Shown here: positions 37,884 through 46,374 of the stretch, piece by piece | Numbering within the stretch: the first letter of the stretch is position 1 | Layout of the letters: every line of letters begins with the position of its first letter | The notes under the pieces: generated by a model | The model's input: only the letters and a program-made list of their open reading frames with translations | The model's database searches: none | Told to the model about the DNA's origin: nothing | Source of the DNA: Robertkochia aurantiaca | Lineage (GTDB): Bacteria; Bacteroidota; Bacteroidia; Flavobacteriales; Flavobacteriaceae | Direction: 5' to 3' | DNA length: 64,000 nt | NCBI RefSeq assembly: GCF_020166495.1 | Contig: NZ_JAINZS010000001.1 | Span: 434,001 to 498,000, forward strand | Translations under genes and position numbers: made by a program

Positions 37884-38213
37884 ATGAAATTCAGAAAACA
37901 CCTACCACCGACAATACTTTTCTTACTTACGCTTATCAACAAATGTTCATAACTCCCTTCTTAATAACCTAAACAACATGCTATCAAATAATTAAGCTGT
38001 TGATAACTCAAAAATCCTGAATTCAATTTTAAGTCCATTTCCGGTCATTTAACCATAAAATCAACTTTTAATCTATCGTTTTTCCATAATACATCGATTT
38101 ATTATCAGAATTTTCTGATTCGATAACATTGTTTATAACTATTTGCTTTTCAGGTAATTAACAGGTTAAATCATTGTTATTTTTATATCAACAAAACTAA
38201 CTGCTAAAACACG
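37884..38213. other. AT-rich 330-bp spacer
   Basis: There is no reading frame. It contains TTATCAACA (37933-37941) and its inverse TGTTGATAA (37998-38006), plus a one-off relative near 38182. These resemble relaxed DnaA boxes, but nothing else suggests an origin. It presumably carries the promoter of the gene at 38214. Confidence 0.5.
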
Positions 38214-38597
38214 ATGAATCAGGTATTGAATAATGCACAGACCAGAGAACTGTATGCCCAACTTATCATGGTGAAATTATTTGCAGAAACAAAAGGATGC
38301 GCTACTCCCACCGCATTTTGCAATCCGTTTAACATGTACAATCAGATCAAGCTGTTAATGGGAGATGAATTTCAGACCGAAACCTACTACGATGCCATCC
38401 AGTATTTGGAACAAAACAATTATGCAACCTATGGCGGTATGTATATCACTGAGAAAGGAATCAATTTTATCAGAAGCTTCATTTCTGTTTCCAGGCAACT
38501 CTCAGTACTTGAAAAACATGAAAACACACCCCTTTTGCTAACCGATGATGAACCGGCAGAAGCATTAAAGGTGGCAAACAATATAACGACTTCCTAA
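38214..38597 (+). CDS. Hypothetical protein, 127 aa
   Basis: Not recognised. The composition suggests a small helical cytoplasmic protein. The stretch TETYYDAIQYLEQNNYATYGGMYITEKG (given here as YYDAIQYLEQNNYATYGG and YITEKG) resembles the recognition helix and wing of a winged-helix domain. It could be a small regulator, but this is weak. The gene is monocistronic with an AT-rich upstream region. Confidence 0.6.
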   Translation: MNQVLNNAQTRELYAQLIMVKLFAETKGCATPTAFCNPFNMYNQIKLLMGDEFQTETYYDAIQYLEQNNYATYGGMYITEKGINFIRSFISVSRQLSVLEKHENTPLLLTDDEPAEALKVANNITTS

Positions 38598-38681
38598 ACC
38601 GGAATTTACTTGTGATGCGTTTTAGAGCCCATTAATTGATTTGGCAAAAACAAGGCTTTAAAACTGGTTTCGGCAGCAACA

Positions 38682-38741
38682 GGGGAGAAAGTCCGACCTG
38701 GTTTTCAGTAAGAAGGACTCCCGAGCCTATACGGACTCCCC
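38682..38741 (+). ncRNA. Possible structured RNA
   Basis: GGGGAG (38682-38687) and TCCG (38692-38695) pair with CGGACTCCCC (38732-38741) to give a 10-bp stem with a 4-nt bulge. A competing hairpin, CCCGAGCC with GGCTGTCGGG, lies just downstream. There is no T-run. It is between two unknown genes. No known RNA family is recognised. Confidence 0.3.
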
Positions 38742-38760
38742 GGCTGTCGGGCCCATTTGA

Positions 38761-38848
38761 GTGAGGTAGTGAGGTAGTGAGGTAGTGAGGTAGTGTGGTA
38801 GTGTGGTAGTGTGGTAGTGTGGTAGTGTGGTAGTGTGGTAGTGTGGTA
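38761..38848. repeat. Octamer array gtgaggta x4, gtgtggta x7 (G-rich arm)
   Basis: Eleven exact 8-bp units in constant phase, with a single word change after the fourth unit. The array is 88 bp long. Confidence 0.96.
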
Positions 38849-39039
38849 GAAAATATAAATTATTCCCGCGTTCACTGAATTTTGAATAAAAAGTAATTTT
38901 AAATCTCACCCTTTATTTTCAACAATTCAATGCCCATTTCCTATGCTGCATTATCCTATCCGGTTCCGCTTCTTTATTGTTTAAACATTCTTGAATAGAT
39001 TTTTTCCTATATCTTGAGATCTAAATAAATCAAAAAGAT

Positions 39040-39441
39040 ATGTCAAAATTCATGAAATGGTTCCTATTAATACTGTTGGCCCTGCTACTGATCCAATTGA
39101 TTCTGTTTATTCCGGATATTTTTTTAAATAATGACCTTAGCCAGCTAAATAATATTTTGATGACCCTGGTGATTTTTGGTATCATCTGGCATTTTTACAG
39201 CAAATCACATAACGAAAAGGGTCAGAGGGAAGACAGGCTTTCCCAACTGATAGGAAATAAGACGGTTGTCTTTGTCATGTTGATTTTATCTGTCTTCATG
39301 TTCGGAATTTTGATTTATAATAGACTGCCAATGGAATTGATTAAAGAAAATCTTTTTGTAAATGCATTTTTTTCTGTGCTTCCCGGTTTGCTTGCAATAT
39401 CACTTTATGGCTATATTCTTTATAACCGAAAGATTCAATAG
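39040..39441 (+). CDS. Small integral membrane protein
   Basis: A 133-residue protein with about four hydrophobic helices (residues ~7-25, 39-55, 74-93 and 106-127). The helices are joined by short polar loops, including SKSHNEKGQREDRLSQLIGN. No family is recognised. The start at ATG 39040 is preceded by an AT-rich leader with TATATCTTG as a possible -7 element. Confidence 0.65.
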   Translation: MSKFMKWFLLILLALLLIQLILFIPDIFLNNDLSQLNNILMTLVIFGIIWHFYSKSHNEKGQREDRLSQLIGNKTVVFVMLILSVFMFGILIYNRLPMELIKENLFVNAFFSVLPGLLAISLYGYILYNRKIQ

Positions 39442-39693
39442 ATTCTGATCTATTTCCTATCCACCCTTTCACTTCTTATAAAATCCTCACCCTTTAAAAA
39501 ATCCATCCACAATTAATGACATTTAAATAAGAAACCATTGGCTATCTAATTCTACCTGAAATCGAATTTCAGGAGTGTCCGATCATCCATAATGTGATGG
39601 GATGTATTACATAAAAAAGGCTTACAAACTGACTTTGTTTTCATCAACACTTTAATAATCATTCATCATTTACCATTTACCATTTACCATTTA
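39442..39693. other. Non-coding spacer with degenerate heptamers
   Basis: A+T-rich sequence without a gene. The last ~35 bp (39659-39700) consist of catttac-type 7-bp words, and the same kind of words precede the intact comM tail at 42361. Confidence 0.55.
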
Positions 39694-39839
39694 TCATTAT
39701 TCACCCCAGCCACCCTTCTCTATCCAGGCTACAATACTGAATGGCTTCAGCGATATGGTTCCCGTTAATGGCTGCCACTCCTTCAAGATCAGCGATCGTT
39801 CTCGATACTTTTAAGATCCGATCATAGGCCCTGAACGAC
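39694..39839 (+). repeat. comM-tail direct repeat, copy 1
   Basis: These 146 bp match 42361-42506 with about six substitutions and no gaps. The copies are 2667 bp apart, in the same orientation, and flank the thioesterase-redoxin-mdaB-HxlR cassette. Confidence 0.95.
39701..39839 (-). pseudogene. Detached 3' fragment of comM
   Basis: This is the last ~46 codons of comM including the stop codon, in frame and with few changes (for example Arg to Cys in QYRSLDREGW). It lacks any start and is cut off abruptly at 39839, 11 bp before the thioesterase stop. Confidence 0.92.
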
Positions 39840-39849
39840 TACCTTCTAT

Positions 39850-40284
39850 TTATTGAGATGAGCGGGAGCTTTTGATAAAATTGTACACTCCCTTGCCCTC
39901 AGCCACCAGTTCCCCTTCTTGTAAAGCTCTCATCCTAATAACCATAATTCGATTACCCAACCTGACCAGGTCTCCTTCAACGATCAGGGAAGAAGCATCT
40001 GCTCCCTTTAGATAATCAACTCTGAGATCTATGGTAGACAAACTGTCTTTCATTGAAGTAAAGAATGTAGTTCCGATCATTCCTCCAACTGAATCCATAA
40101 CCGTTGCTATTATACCACCATGCCATCTGTTGCGACGTATATCCCCGACTAGCTCTGTTCTGAAAGGAACCGAAACACGTACATAGCCCTTTTCAACGCT
40201 TAGTACCTTTAGTCCGAGAAATTTGTGAACAGGTATCTTTTCTTCAGCTATCCTGATAAATGAAGATTTTTCCTTTGCTTCCAT
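39850..40284 (-). CDS. PaaI-like hotdog-fold thioesterase
   Basis: The 144-residue hotdog protein has the acyl-CoA thioesterase motif RWHGGIIATVMDSVGG (residues ~51-66; the HGG and acidic residue are catalytic in PaaI relatives), followed by the TIDLRVDYLKGA strand. It should hydrolyse an acyl- or aryl-CoA thioester; the substrate is unknown. It is the last gene of a three-gene minus-strand operon, with a 13-bp gap to the redoxin gene. Confidence 0.87.
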   Translation of the reverse strand: MEAKEKSSFIRIAEEKIPVHKFLGLKVLSVEKGYVRVSVPFRTELVGDIRRNRWHGGIIATVMDSVGGMIGTTFFTSMKDSLSTIDLRVDYLKGADASSLIVEGDLVRLGNRIMVIRMRALQEGELVAEGKGVYNFIKSSRSSQ

Positions 40285-40297
40285 ACTGCCTTTCCGA

Positions 40298-40816
40298 TCA
40301 GTTATGTTCTCCCCTGGCCGGATATCCCGAAGAATTAATATAATCTACCGCTTTCAAAAATGAAGGAAGATGTGGTCTGCCCCATGGGTTACTGTTAATA
40401 GCAACATAATACACCTTGTTAGAATCATCAATCAGGAACAATCCCGGTTCACTGAACAGATCCGGTTCTTCATCTTTTATCGCCTCACTAAGATATAACC
40501 CCCATGATTTTGCTGCTTCCTGATCCAGACCATACCCCAGTTTTAACTTCTTAAGATCCCATTTTTGACGAGATAAGCGGGCTCTCTTTTCACTGTCCAT
40601 GCTAACAGCCACTGCATCCACTCCTTTTTCCCTGAAATCAGGTATAAGTTCTTCCAGCTGCTGGAGGTAGCTTTTACATATCGGACAATGAAGGCCTCTG
40701 TAAAAAACTACCAGGGTAAAGTTTTGCGGAGCCTGATCTTTCAGACTCCACAACTCACCTTCCAAAGTATTAAAGCTCAGTTCAGGGGCCTTTTGTTTTG
40801 GAATGGGTCTGCTCAT
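40298..40816 (-). CDS. AhpC/TSA-type peroxiredoxin-like protein
   Basis: This 172-residue thioredoxin-fold protein has the peroxidatic-type site GLHCPICKSYL (Cys-Pro-Ile-Cys, ~residues 44-47) after FTLVVFYR. It probably reduces peroxides or acts as a thiol oxidoreductase in the cytoplasm. It has no signal peptide. Two bases separate it from mdaB, so the two are co-transcribed under the divergent HxlR regulator. Confidence 0.87.
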   Translation of the reverse strand: MSRPIPKQKAPELSFNTLEGELWSLKDQAPQNFTLVVFYRGLHCPICKSYLQQLEELIPDFREKGVDAVAVSMDSEKRARLSRQKWDLKKLKLGYGLDQEAAKSWGLYLSEAIKDEEPDLFSEPGLFLIDDSNKVYYVAINSNPWGRPHLPSFLKAVDYINSSGYPARGEHN

Positions 40817-40818
40817 CG

Positions 40819-41409
40819 TTATACGTTTTTAAAATTTTCATATAAGTGATCATGGAATCGCTTAAAATCCATCTCCACCTCGGGATTCTTCATAACATCG
40901 TAGGCCATAAAAGTCGGTAGGGGTTCAAATCCAAACCACTTAAAATTCAAATGCATGGGCCGTAAAAGCTCATCTTCACTCAATCCGTTAAAAAAACTCT
41001 CATTCTTATCGTTAAATGCTTCTTTAGGGGCATTTGCCGTAACAGACATCATATAATTACCTTTCAGTTTTCCGCCTAGACCGTAATTCTTTTTGGGGTC
41101 TTTTTCAGATCTGCCATCTCCGTCTGACATTTGACCCATCATACCTAATGAAAAGACTTCATCGATGTATTTTTTAAACGACCAGCTCACTCCCATCCAG
41201 TTAATAGGGGTCTGAAAGAAGATCAGATCAGCCCATTTGAATTTATCAACTTCCTCCTGAACATCGTAATCATCCTCCATGGTGGTCAACTTTACCTTAA
41301 AGTCGTTAGATTCAAAGAATTCTTTTGCTTTGGCGGTAAAAGTTCCATTGAGTCTTCCCTCAGAAAAGGGATATTTCTGATGACCGTTTATTATAAATAC
41401 GTTTTTCAT
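40819..41409 (-). CDS. mdaB: NAD(P)H quinone oxidoreductase (modulator of drug activity B)
   Basis: The 196-residue flavodoxin-fold enzyme aligns well with E. coli MdaB from memory. It shares FIINGHQKYPFSEGRLN, DDYDVQEEVDKFKWADL, NWMGVSWSFKKYIDEVF and EPLPTFMAYDV. It should reduce quinones by two electrons with FAD and NADPH, protecting against quinone stress. It is the first gene of the minus-strand operon, divergent from the HxlR gene. Confidence 0.92.
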   Translation of the reverse strand: MKNVFIINGHQKYPFSEGRLNGTFTAKAKEFFESNDFKVKLTTMEDDYDVQEEVDKFKWADLIFFQTPINWMGVSWSFKKYIDEVFSLGMMGQMSDGDGRSEKDPKKNYGLGGKLKGNYMMSVTANAPKEAFNDKNESFFNGLSEDELLRPMHLNFKWFGFEPLPTFMAYDVMKNPEVEMDFKRFHDHLYENFKNV

Positions 41410-41424
41410 TTACTTTTAATTATT

Positions 41425-41432
41425 TACATTTG
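41425..41432 (+). promoter_or_regulatory. Possible -7 box (TACATTTG) for the HxlR gene
   Basis: An exact TAnnTTTG match 84 bp before the HxlR start codon. No clear -33 box is seen. The palindromes at 41439-41471 lie just downstream. Confidence 0.35.
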
Positions 41433-41438
41433 TATCGC

Positions 41439-41471
41439 AAAGAAACAAATAATAGTTTCTTTTTGAAACTA
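41439..41471. promoter_or_regulatory. Candidate HxlR operator, three GAAAC half-sites
   Basis: AAAGAAAC (41439-41446) pairs with GTTTCTTT (41455-41462), and TAGTTTC (41453-41459) pairs with GAAACTA (41465-41471). The two palindromes share the middle half-site. They lie in the mdaB-HxlR divergent spacer, the usual place for autoregulation. Confidence 0.55.
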
Positions 41472-41515
41472 ATTGGCTTTTCATCTTATATAAAGTGGTA
41501 ACCCTGAAGTAACCT

Positions 41516-41875
41516 ATGTCAAGAAAGTATATTGATAATCCGAATGCCTGTACCCTTGTTCATACCATGAACATTATAGGAAATAAATGGAAACCCATAA
41601 TTATTTACCTCTTATCAAACGGTCCTATGCGATTCGGAAAACTGAATGCTTTGGTCCCCACCATTTCCAAAAAAGTACTTACCACGCAGTTAAAGGAACT
41701 TGAAAACGATGAACTTATCATCCGAAAATCTTATGCTGAAATACCCCCCAGGGTAGAGTATTCACTTTCTGAGAAAGCGAAGGGCTTGCTACCGGTATTA
41801 AAAGAATTGAGTCAATGGGCAGAAAACAACTTTCCGGAAATTGAATTTGAAGAATGCCGTATAGTCGATCTCTAG
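41516..41875 (+). CDS. HxlR-family transcriptional regulator
   Basis: The 119-residue winged-helix regulator has the HxlR pattern CTLVHTMNIIGNKWKPIIIYLL, shown here as MNIIGNKWKPIIIYLL, and GPMRFGKLNALVPTISKKVL. A single Cys at residue 12 sits where YodB/HypR-like quinone and aldehyde sensors carry their redox-active Cys. It probably represses mdaB and itself until quinones or disulfide stress modify that Cys (inference from family). Confidence 0.9.
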   Translation: MSRKYIDNPNACTLVHTMNIIGNKWKPIIIYLLSNGPMRFGKLNALVPTISKKVLTTQLKELENDELIIRKSYAEIPPRVEYSLSEKAKGLLPVLKELSQWAENNFPEIEFEECRIVDL

Positions 41876-42360
41876 GCCAAGGGATCTCGGAAGTAACCAA
41901 ATTCAAGAAAATAAAGTTGATTGAGCTTGCTCCCCCACAAACACTTTCACTACCATCTAAAGAATACCTGGGAGAAAGGCCAGACCGACGAAAACTCTAT
42001 GATCAAAAAAGATTCAAGGCAGAACCCATCTTTCTTGAAGCTATCTGGAGAATTCGATGAACGACGGTACAGCCATAGTAATCGTTTTGAAATTGAGAGA
42101 AACATTTTTTCTGAACATTACAGTGCGATCCAAGGCGAGTTGGAGACCAAGGAACATTAATAACGAATGTAGGTTCTGGTAAAAATCCAAATCTATCTGG
42201 TTGATAAATTTATAGTGTTGTTGCATTATATCAATTACTCAAGTTCTCAGACCTTCATAATCTACAATCCACCATTCATCATTTATGGTCACCCTATACC
42301 TGATTTATTTACAAACCCCCATTTATCATTCATCATTTACCATTTAACATTTAACATTTA
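41876..42360. other. Spacer (485 bp), no convincing gene
   Basis: Short overlapping reading frames exist (for example 41921-42160, ending IQGELETKEH), but none has a good start or recognisable domain. They may be remnants of a decayed gene. The right end (from ~42315) consists of catttac-like heptamers. Confidence 0.5.
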
Positions 42361-42506
42361 TCATTATTCACCCCAGCCACCCCTCTCTATCCAGGCTACG
42401 ATACTGAATGGCTTCCGCGATATGGTTCCCGTTAATGGCTGCCACTCCTTCAAGATCAGCGATCGTTCGCGATACTTTTAAGATCCGATCATAGGCCCTG
42501 GCCGAC
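42361..42506 (+). repeat. comM-tail direct repeat, copy 2
   Basis: The intact copy of the 146-bp repeat described at 39694. It includes the last 139 bp of functional comM and 7 bp beyond its stop codon. Confidence 0.95.
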
Positions 42507-43903
42507 AGATTCAGTCGGTCCATGGCGGTTTTCAGGAGGGTCATGGCAGCCGGATCGAGCGGACAAAACTCCCTGATCTGCCGGGTTCCCATCTGGGCAT
42601 TATAATGTATGTTCTCAAAGCTGCTGAAACGCTGTGCCTGTAATTCCCTGGCTTTGGTCACTCTTTTACGTATCTCCCTGCTGGGCTCTCCTTTCCGGTC
42701 ATCAGACAGTTTTTCGAAAGGTACGGGTGTCACTTCGATATGGATGTCGATACGATCGAGTAACGGACCCGAGATCTTTCCCATATAGCGATGCATCTCT
42801 GCCTGGCTGCTCTTAACCGGCGCATTGTCATCATTGAAAAACCCGTTCGGACTCGGATTCATACTGGCAACCAGCATAAAACTCGAAGGATAGGTGATGG
42901 TGAACCTCGCCCTGGAAATGGTCACCTCCCGGTCTTCCAGAGGCTGACGCATGACTTCAAGTACACTCCTCTTGAATTCGGGTAATTCATCCAGAAACAA
43001 AACCCCATTATGCGCCATGGAGATCTCCCCGGGTTGCGGATAACTGCCCCCGCCAACGAGAGCGACATCTGAAATTGTATGGTGCGGATTTCTGAACGGG
43101 CGCTGGGTCATCAATCCCTTCTCCCCTGTTCTTCCCGCCACGGAATGTATTTTGGTGGTCTCAAAGGCTTCGTACAGGCTCATAGGCGGAAGTATGGATG
43201 GCAAACGTTTGGCCAGCATGGTCTTACCCGAACCCGGCGGACCGATAAGAATAATGTTATGACCGCCGGCGGCTGCGATCTCCAGGCAACGTTTGATCCC
43301 TTCCTGTCCGCGAACATCTGAAAAATCATACTCCGGGAATTCCAGGCTGCGGTAAAACTCAGCGCGGGTATCAACCTTCACCGGGGCTACCGGTTCTCCT
43401 GCATTGAAGAATTCTATCACCTCGGTGATGTTCCTAATGCCGTATACCTCCAGGCGGTCAACAACCGCAGCTTCCTCTGCATTTTGCATCGGTAGCATTA
43501 ATCCCTTAAAACCCTCTTCCCGGGCCTTAATAGCGATCGGCAGGGCGCCCTTAATAGGCTGAAGTTCGCCGTCAAGCGAAAGTTCTCCCATGATTACATA
43601 ATCAGAAAGCTTCTCTGCTTTGATCTGTCCCGTAGCCACCAAAATTCCAATGGCTATTGGCAAGTCATAGGCTGAACCCTCCTTCCGCAGATCAGCAGGA
43701 GCCATATTGATAGTGATCTTTTTTACGGGCACCCTGAAACCGTTGTTCTGCAAAGCAGCTGCTATGCGATAATTGCTTTCCTTGATGGTATTGTCAGGTA
43801 AACCTACCAGGTGATACCCCACCCCCTGGTCTACATTCACCTCTATGGTGATAGTGGTGGCCTCGATGCCGAAAATGGCACTTCCGTATACTTTTGACAG
43901 CAT
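42368..43903 (-). CDS. comM: Mg-chelatase-like AAA+ ATPase ComM/YifB
   Basis: The 511-residue protein has the N-terminal ChlI-like domain (VNVDQGVGYHLVGLPD), then an AAA+ core with Walker A GPPGSGKTMLAKRLPS and Walker B-type GVLFLDELPEF. The C-terminal domain carries [20 protein letters not shown]. ComM is a hexameric helicase that promotes branch migration during natural transformation. The 3' end is duplicated 2.7 kb downstream. It is a known integration target in other phyla, though in those cases insertion is within the gene. Confidence 0.95.
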   Translation of the reverse strand: MLSKVYGSAIFGIEATTITIEVNVDQGVGYHLVGLPDNTIKESNYRIAAALQNNGFRVPVKKITINMAPADLRKEGSAYDLPIAIGILVATGQIKAEKLSDYVIMGELSLDGELQPIKGALPIAIKAREEGFKGLMLPMQNAEEAAVVDRLEVYGIRNITEVIEFFNAGEPVAPVKVDTRAEFYRSLEFPEYDFSDVRGQEGIKRCLEIAAAGGHNIILIGPPGSGKTMLAKRLPSILPPMSLYEAFETTKIHSVAGRTGEKGLMTQRPFRNPHHTISDVALVGGGSYPQPGEISMAHNGVLFLDELPEFKRSVLEVMRQPLEDREVTISRARFTITYPSSFMLVASMNPSPNGFFNDDNAPVKSSQAEMHRYMGKISGPLLDRIDIHIEVTPVPFEKLSDDRKGEPSREIRKRVTKARELQAQRFSSFENIHYNAQMGTRQIREFCPLDPAAMTLLKTAMDRLNLSARAYDRILKVSRTIADLEGVAAINGNHIAEAIQYRSLDREGWLG

Positions 43904-43963
43904 GATTACTTTATAAACACTAAATTTATAGAAAATAATCTATATTTAAGCTGTCTTATTCAT

Positions 43964-43990
43964 AAAAAAAGCCTTCCGAAGGGAAGGCTT
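43964..43990 (-). terminator. Intrinsic terminator after the SSS symporter
   Basis: A perfect 8-bp stem (AGCCTTCC with GGAAGGCT, 4-nt loop) followed on the minus strand by seven U residues. It lies 26 bp past the symporter stop. Confidence 0.9.
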
Positions 43991-44015
43991 ATGATGTATC
44001 TGATTGCGAGCTGTG

Positions 44016-45665
44016 TTAAGCGAAATAGGCATAAATAAATATTACCAATGCCACGATACCAATACCCACAGGGGCAAGATAACGGTACGGAGTAATCTCT
44101 ACCTTTCTGGTATATTCCAGCTCGAAGTCTGTTTGACGCGGATAGAATTTTCCGATCACCAGCATGATCAGGATATTGGCCACAAAAAGAATTGCCATCA
44201 CGTGCAGGTAATGGGGATACGATAATGTTGCCACCTCAGCAAGCTTATCGGGATCAGTGATCCCGGCTGCCTGAGCCTTTTCGACCGCCCTGTCGGCAAG
44301 TATGGGCTTCAGAATGAACTGACTGATAATATACAGCACACTTCCTGAGATGATCCCGATCTTCGCGGCAATGGCGGGTACTCTTTTGGTAAGGTATCCC
44401 ACTACGATGATCGTGAGGATCGGAATGGAATAACAACCATTCACCTCCTGCAGGTATCCGAATAATCCCTGTGGTGCTTTCGCGATCAGGGGAGCGATCA
44501 ACATGGAAGCGATAGCAAGTATGATCCCAAAATATTTTCCGTTTTTAATAACGGTCATTTCTGAAGCATCTTTATTGATGTATTCCTTATAGAAATCAAT
44601 ACTGAAAAGCGTCACCGAACTGTTCAGAGCCGAGTTAAACGAGCTCAGAATGGCTCCGAAAAGCACCGCAGCAAAGAAACCGAGCAAGGCAGTAGGCAAT
44701 ACTTTATTGATCAAAAGCGGGTATGCCTGATCGGGTGTTTCCAAATTCGGACCGAACATATAGAAAGCGATGATACCGGGAAGTACCACGATAAGCGGAC
44801 CTAATATTTTGATAAATGCTGCCAGTAATAATCCTTTCTGACCTTCCTTCAGGTTTTTGGCCGCCAGGGCTCTTTGAATAATCGCCTGGTTGGTTCCCCA
44901 GTAGAACAGCTGTACCAGCATCATCCCGGTAAAGATGGTACTGAAAGGCACTGAAGCGGTTCGGTCACCAATAGAATCGAATTTTTCAGGAGCCTCATTT
45001 ATAAGGGTGGTGATCCCCTCCCCTAACGAGCCATCTCCGATCATGATGAGTCCGAATATCGGAATCATAATACCACCTATAAGAAGTCCGACTGCATTCA
45101 CTGTATCTGAAACTGCTACGGCCTTCAACCCACCGAAGATAGCATAGATAGAACCGATGATTCCGATTCCCCATACACAGATCCAGATTGAGGTCTCCAG
45201 ATTTACACCAAGCAGCCCGGGTACATCAAACATGGTAGAGATCGCCAGGGAGCCTGAGTAGAGTACGATAGGTAAAAAGATCACGACGTACCCCAATAAG
45301 AACAGCCCTGAAGCTATGGTTTTGGTTCCTTTGTCATAACGGGTTTCAAGAAACTGAGGTACAGTGGTGAGTCCGCCCTTGAGATATCTCGGAAGCAGGA
45401 ATACCGCTGTTACCACCATGGCGATCGCTGCCAGGGTCTCCCAAGCCATCACCAGGATCCCTTCGGTGTATGCCTGTCCGTTCAGTCCGACGATCTGTTC
45501 TGTGGAAAGGTTGGTCAGCAGCAAAGAACCGGCCACCACTCCTGCGGTAAGCGATCTGCCACCCAGGAAATAACCATCGGAAGTACCTTCATCTGTCTTT
45601 CTGGTAGCGAAATAAGAAATAATACCTACGAGCAGGGTAAACCCTACAAAGGAAAGAATTGCCAT
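44016..45665 (-). CDS. Sodium:solute symporter (SSS family, YidK-like)
   Basis: This 549-residue carrier has about fourteen helices of the LeuT fold. It is close to E. coli YidK from memory (ILSFVGFTLLVGIISY, LTNLSTEQIVGLNGQAY, FLPRYLKGGL-type LLPRYLKGGLTTVPQFLETRYD, shown here in parts). The substrate is probably a sugar or related compound co-transported with Na+. No neighbouring catabolic gene reveals which. It is monocistronic, with a strong terminator. Confidence 0.9.
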   Translation of the reverse strand: MAILSFVGFTLLVGIISYFATRKTDEGTSDGYFLGGRSLTAGVVAGSLLLTNLSTEQIVGLNGQAYTEGILVMAWETLAAIAMVVTAVFLLPRYLKGGLTTVPQFLETRYDKGTKTIASGLFLLGYVVIFLPIVLYSGSLAISTMFDVPGLLGVNLETSIWICVWGIGIIGSIYAIFGGLKAVAVSDTVNAVGLLIGGIMIPIFGLIMIGDGSLGEGITTLINEAPEKFDSIGDRTASVPFSTIFTGMMLVQLFYWGTNQAIIQRALAAKNLKEGQKGLLLAAFIKILGPLIVVLPGIIAFYMFGPNLETPDQAYPLLINKVLPTALLGFFAAVLFGAILSSFNSALNSSVTLFSIDFYKEYINKDASEMTVIKNGKYFGIILAIASMLIAPLIAKAPQGLFGYLQEVNGCYSIPILTIIVVGYLTKRVPAIAAKIGIISGSVLYIISQFILKPILADRAVEKAQAAGITDPDKLAEVATLSYPHYLHVMAILFVANILIMLVIGKFYPRQTDFELEYTRKVEITPYRYLAPVGIGIVALVIFIYAYFA

Positions 45666-45742
45666 ATTCAGAATAGTATTAGTTAGTTCTTGCGAATATA
45701 ACAGAATGTTTTTAAAAAGACCGGAACATTTTGAATTTGGTC

Positions 45743-45790
45743 AAAAGGTCAGAAAGTCAGGAAGTGAGAAAGTGAGAAAGTCAATAGGTG
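45743..45790. repeat. Octamer array agaaagtc-type, 6 units (G-rich arm)
   Basis: Six 8-bp units (aaaaggtc, agaaagtc, aggaagtg, agaaagtg, agaaagtc, aataggtg). GGTCAAAAGGTCAG (45739-45752) is exactly complementary to CTGACCTTTTGACC (46412-46425) in the C-rich array beyond the next gene. Confidence 0.85.
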
Positions 45791-45901
45791 AATTATAAAT
45801 TGTACACGGATGATTGAAGTAAGAAATCAGAAAAGGTGCTTCCAGTTACACTCATCTCATATCTCTTATTTTGGAAAGGAGGTCAGGCAATCAATGTAAC
45901 C

Positions 45902-46249
45902 CTATTTATTTTTCAGAGAAATTTTGAGTTTATAAAGCATTTTACAAATGATATCCACTTCCGCCAAAATCATTTCTATATCATTTAGAAATTTAAGGTC
46001 TCTGGATATCAGCAATTGGGTTTCAAATTCTTTCATAGATCCGATCGCAATGTTTAAAAAACGTATCATTTCCTTAACTGACCCTCGGGCTGCCCCCTCT
46101 GCAATATTCGAAGGGACAGAAATTAAAGATCGTTTCATTTGAGATTTTAATTGAAACTCCTCACTTTTTGGCAAACTATCAATTAAAGGATAAGCCGAAA
46201 CAATCAATTGTCTGCTGCGTTTGTAAACTTCCAGTTTCGTATGGTTCAT
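45902..46249 (-). CDS. Four-helix-bundle protein (23S rRNA IVS / S23 family)
   Basis: The 115-residue protein matches the small S23-like four-helix-bundle family. Landmarks are LEVYKRSRQLIVSAYPL, FQLKSQMKRSLISVPSNIAEGAAR (core SVPSNIAEGAARGS) and IAIGSMKEFETQLLIS. These proteins were first seen inside 23S rRNA intervening sequences but are now known as stand-alone genes, often within repeats. Molecular function is unknown. It stands alone between the two arms of an inverted repeat array. Confidence 0.88.
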   Translation of the reverse strand: MNHTKLEVYKRSRQLIVSAYPLIDSLPKSEEFQLKSQMKRSLISVPSNIAEGAARGSVKEMIRFLNIAIGSMKEFETQLLISRDLKFLNDIEMILAEVDIICKMLYKLKISLKNK

Positions 46250-46374
46250 TGCTCTGCAAAAAAATAAAGATATAGATTTTATTCTACATCTTTATTTTTA
46301 ACAGTAATTACTTACCGATTAGCAAGTCAAATATAAGTCTTACTTCTCAATACATTTGACCACCTAACCTATTA

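Noticed and set aside
37884-38213. Replication origin
   Set aside because: Two inverted TTATCAACA sites in an AT-rich spacer are suggestive, but they are relaxed matches and there is no dnaA, dnaN or further box cluster.
41921-42160. Small gene after the HxlR regulator
   Set aside because: Competing frames overlap, the start is poor and no domain is recognisable; it is at best a remnant.
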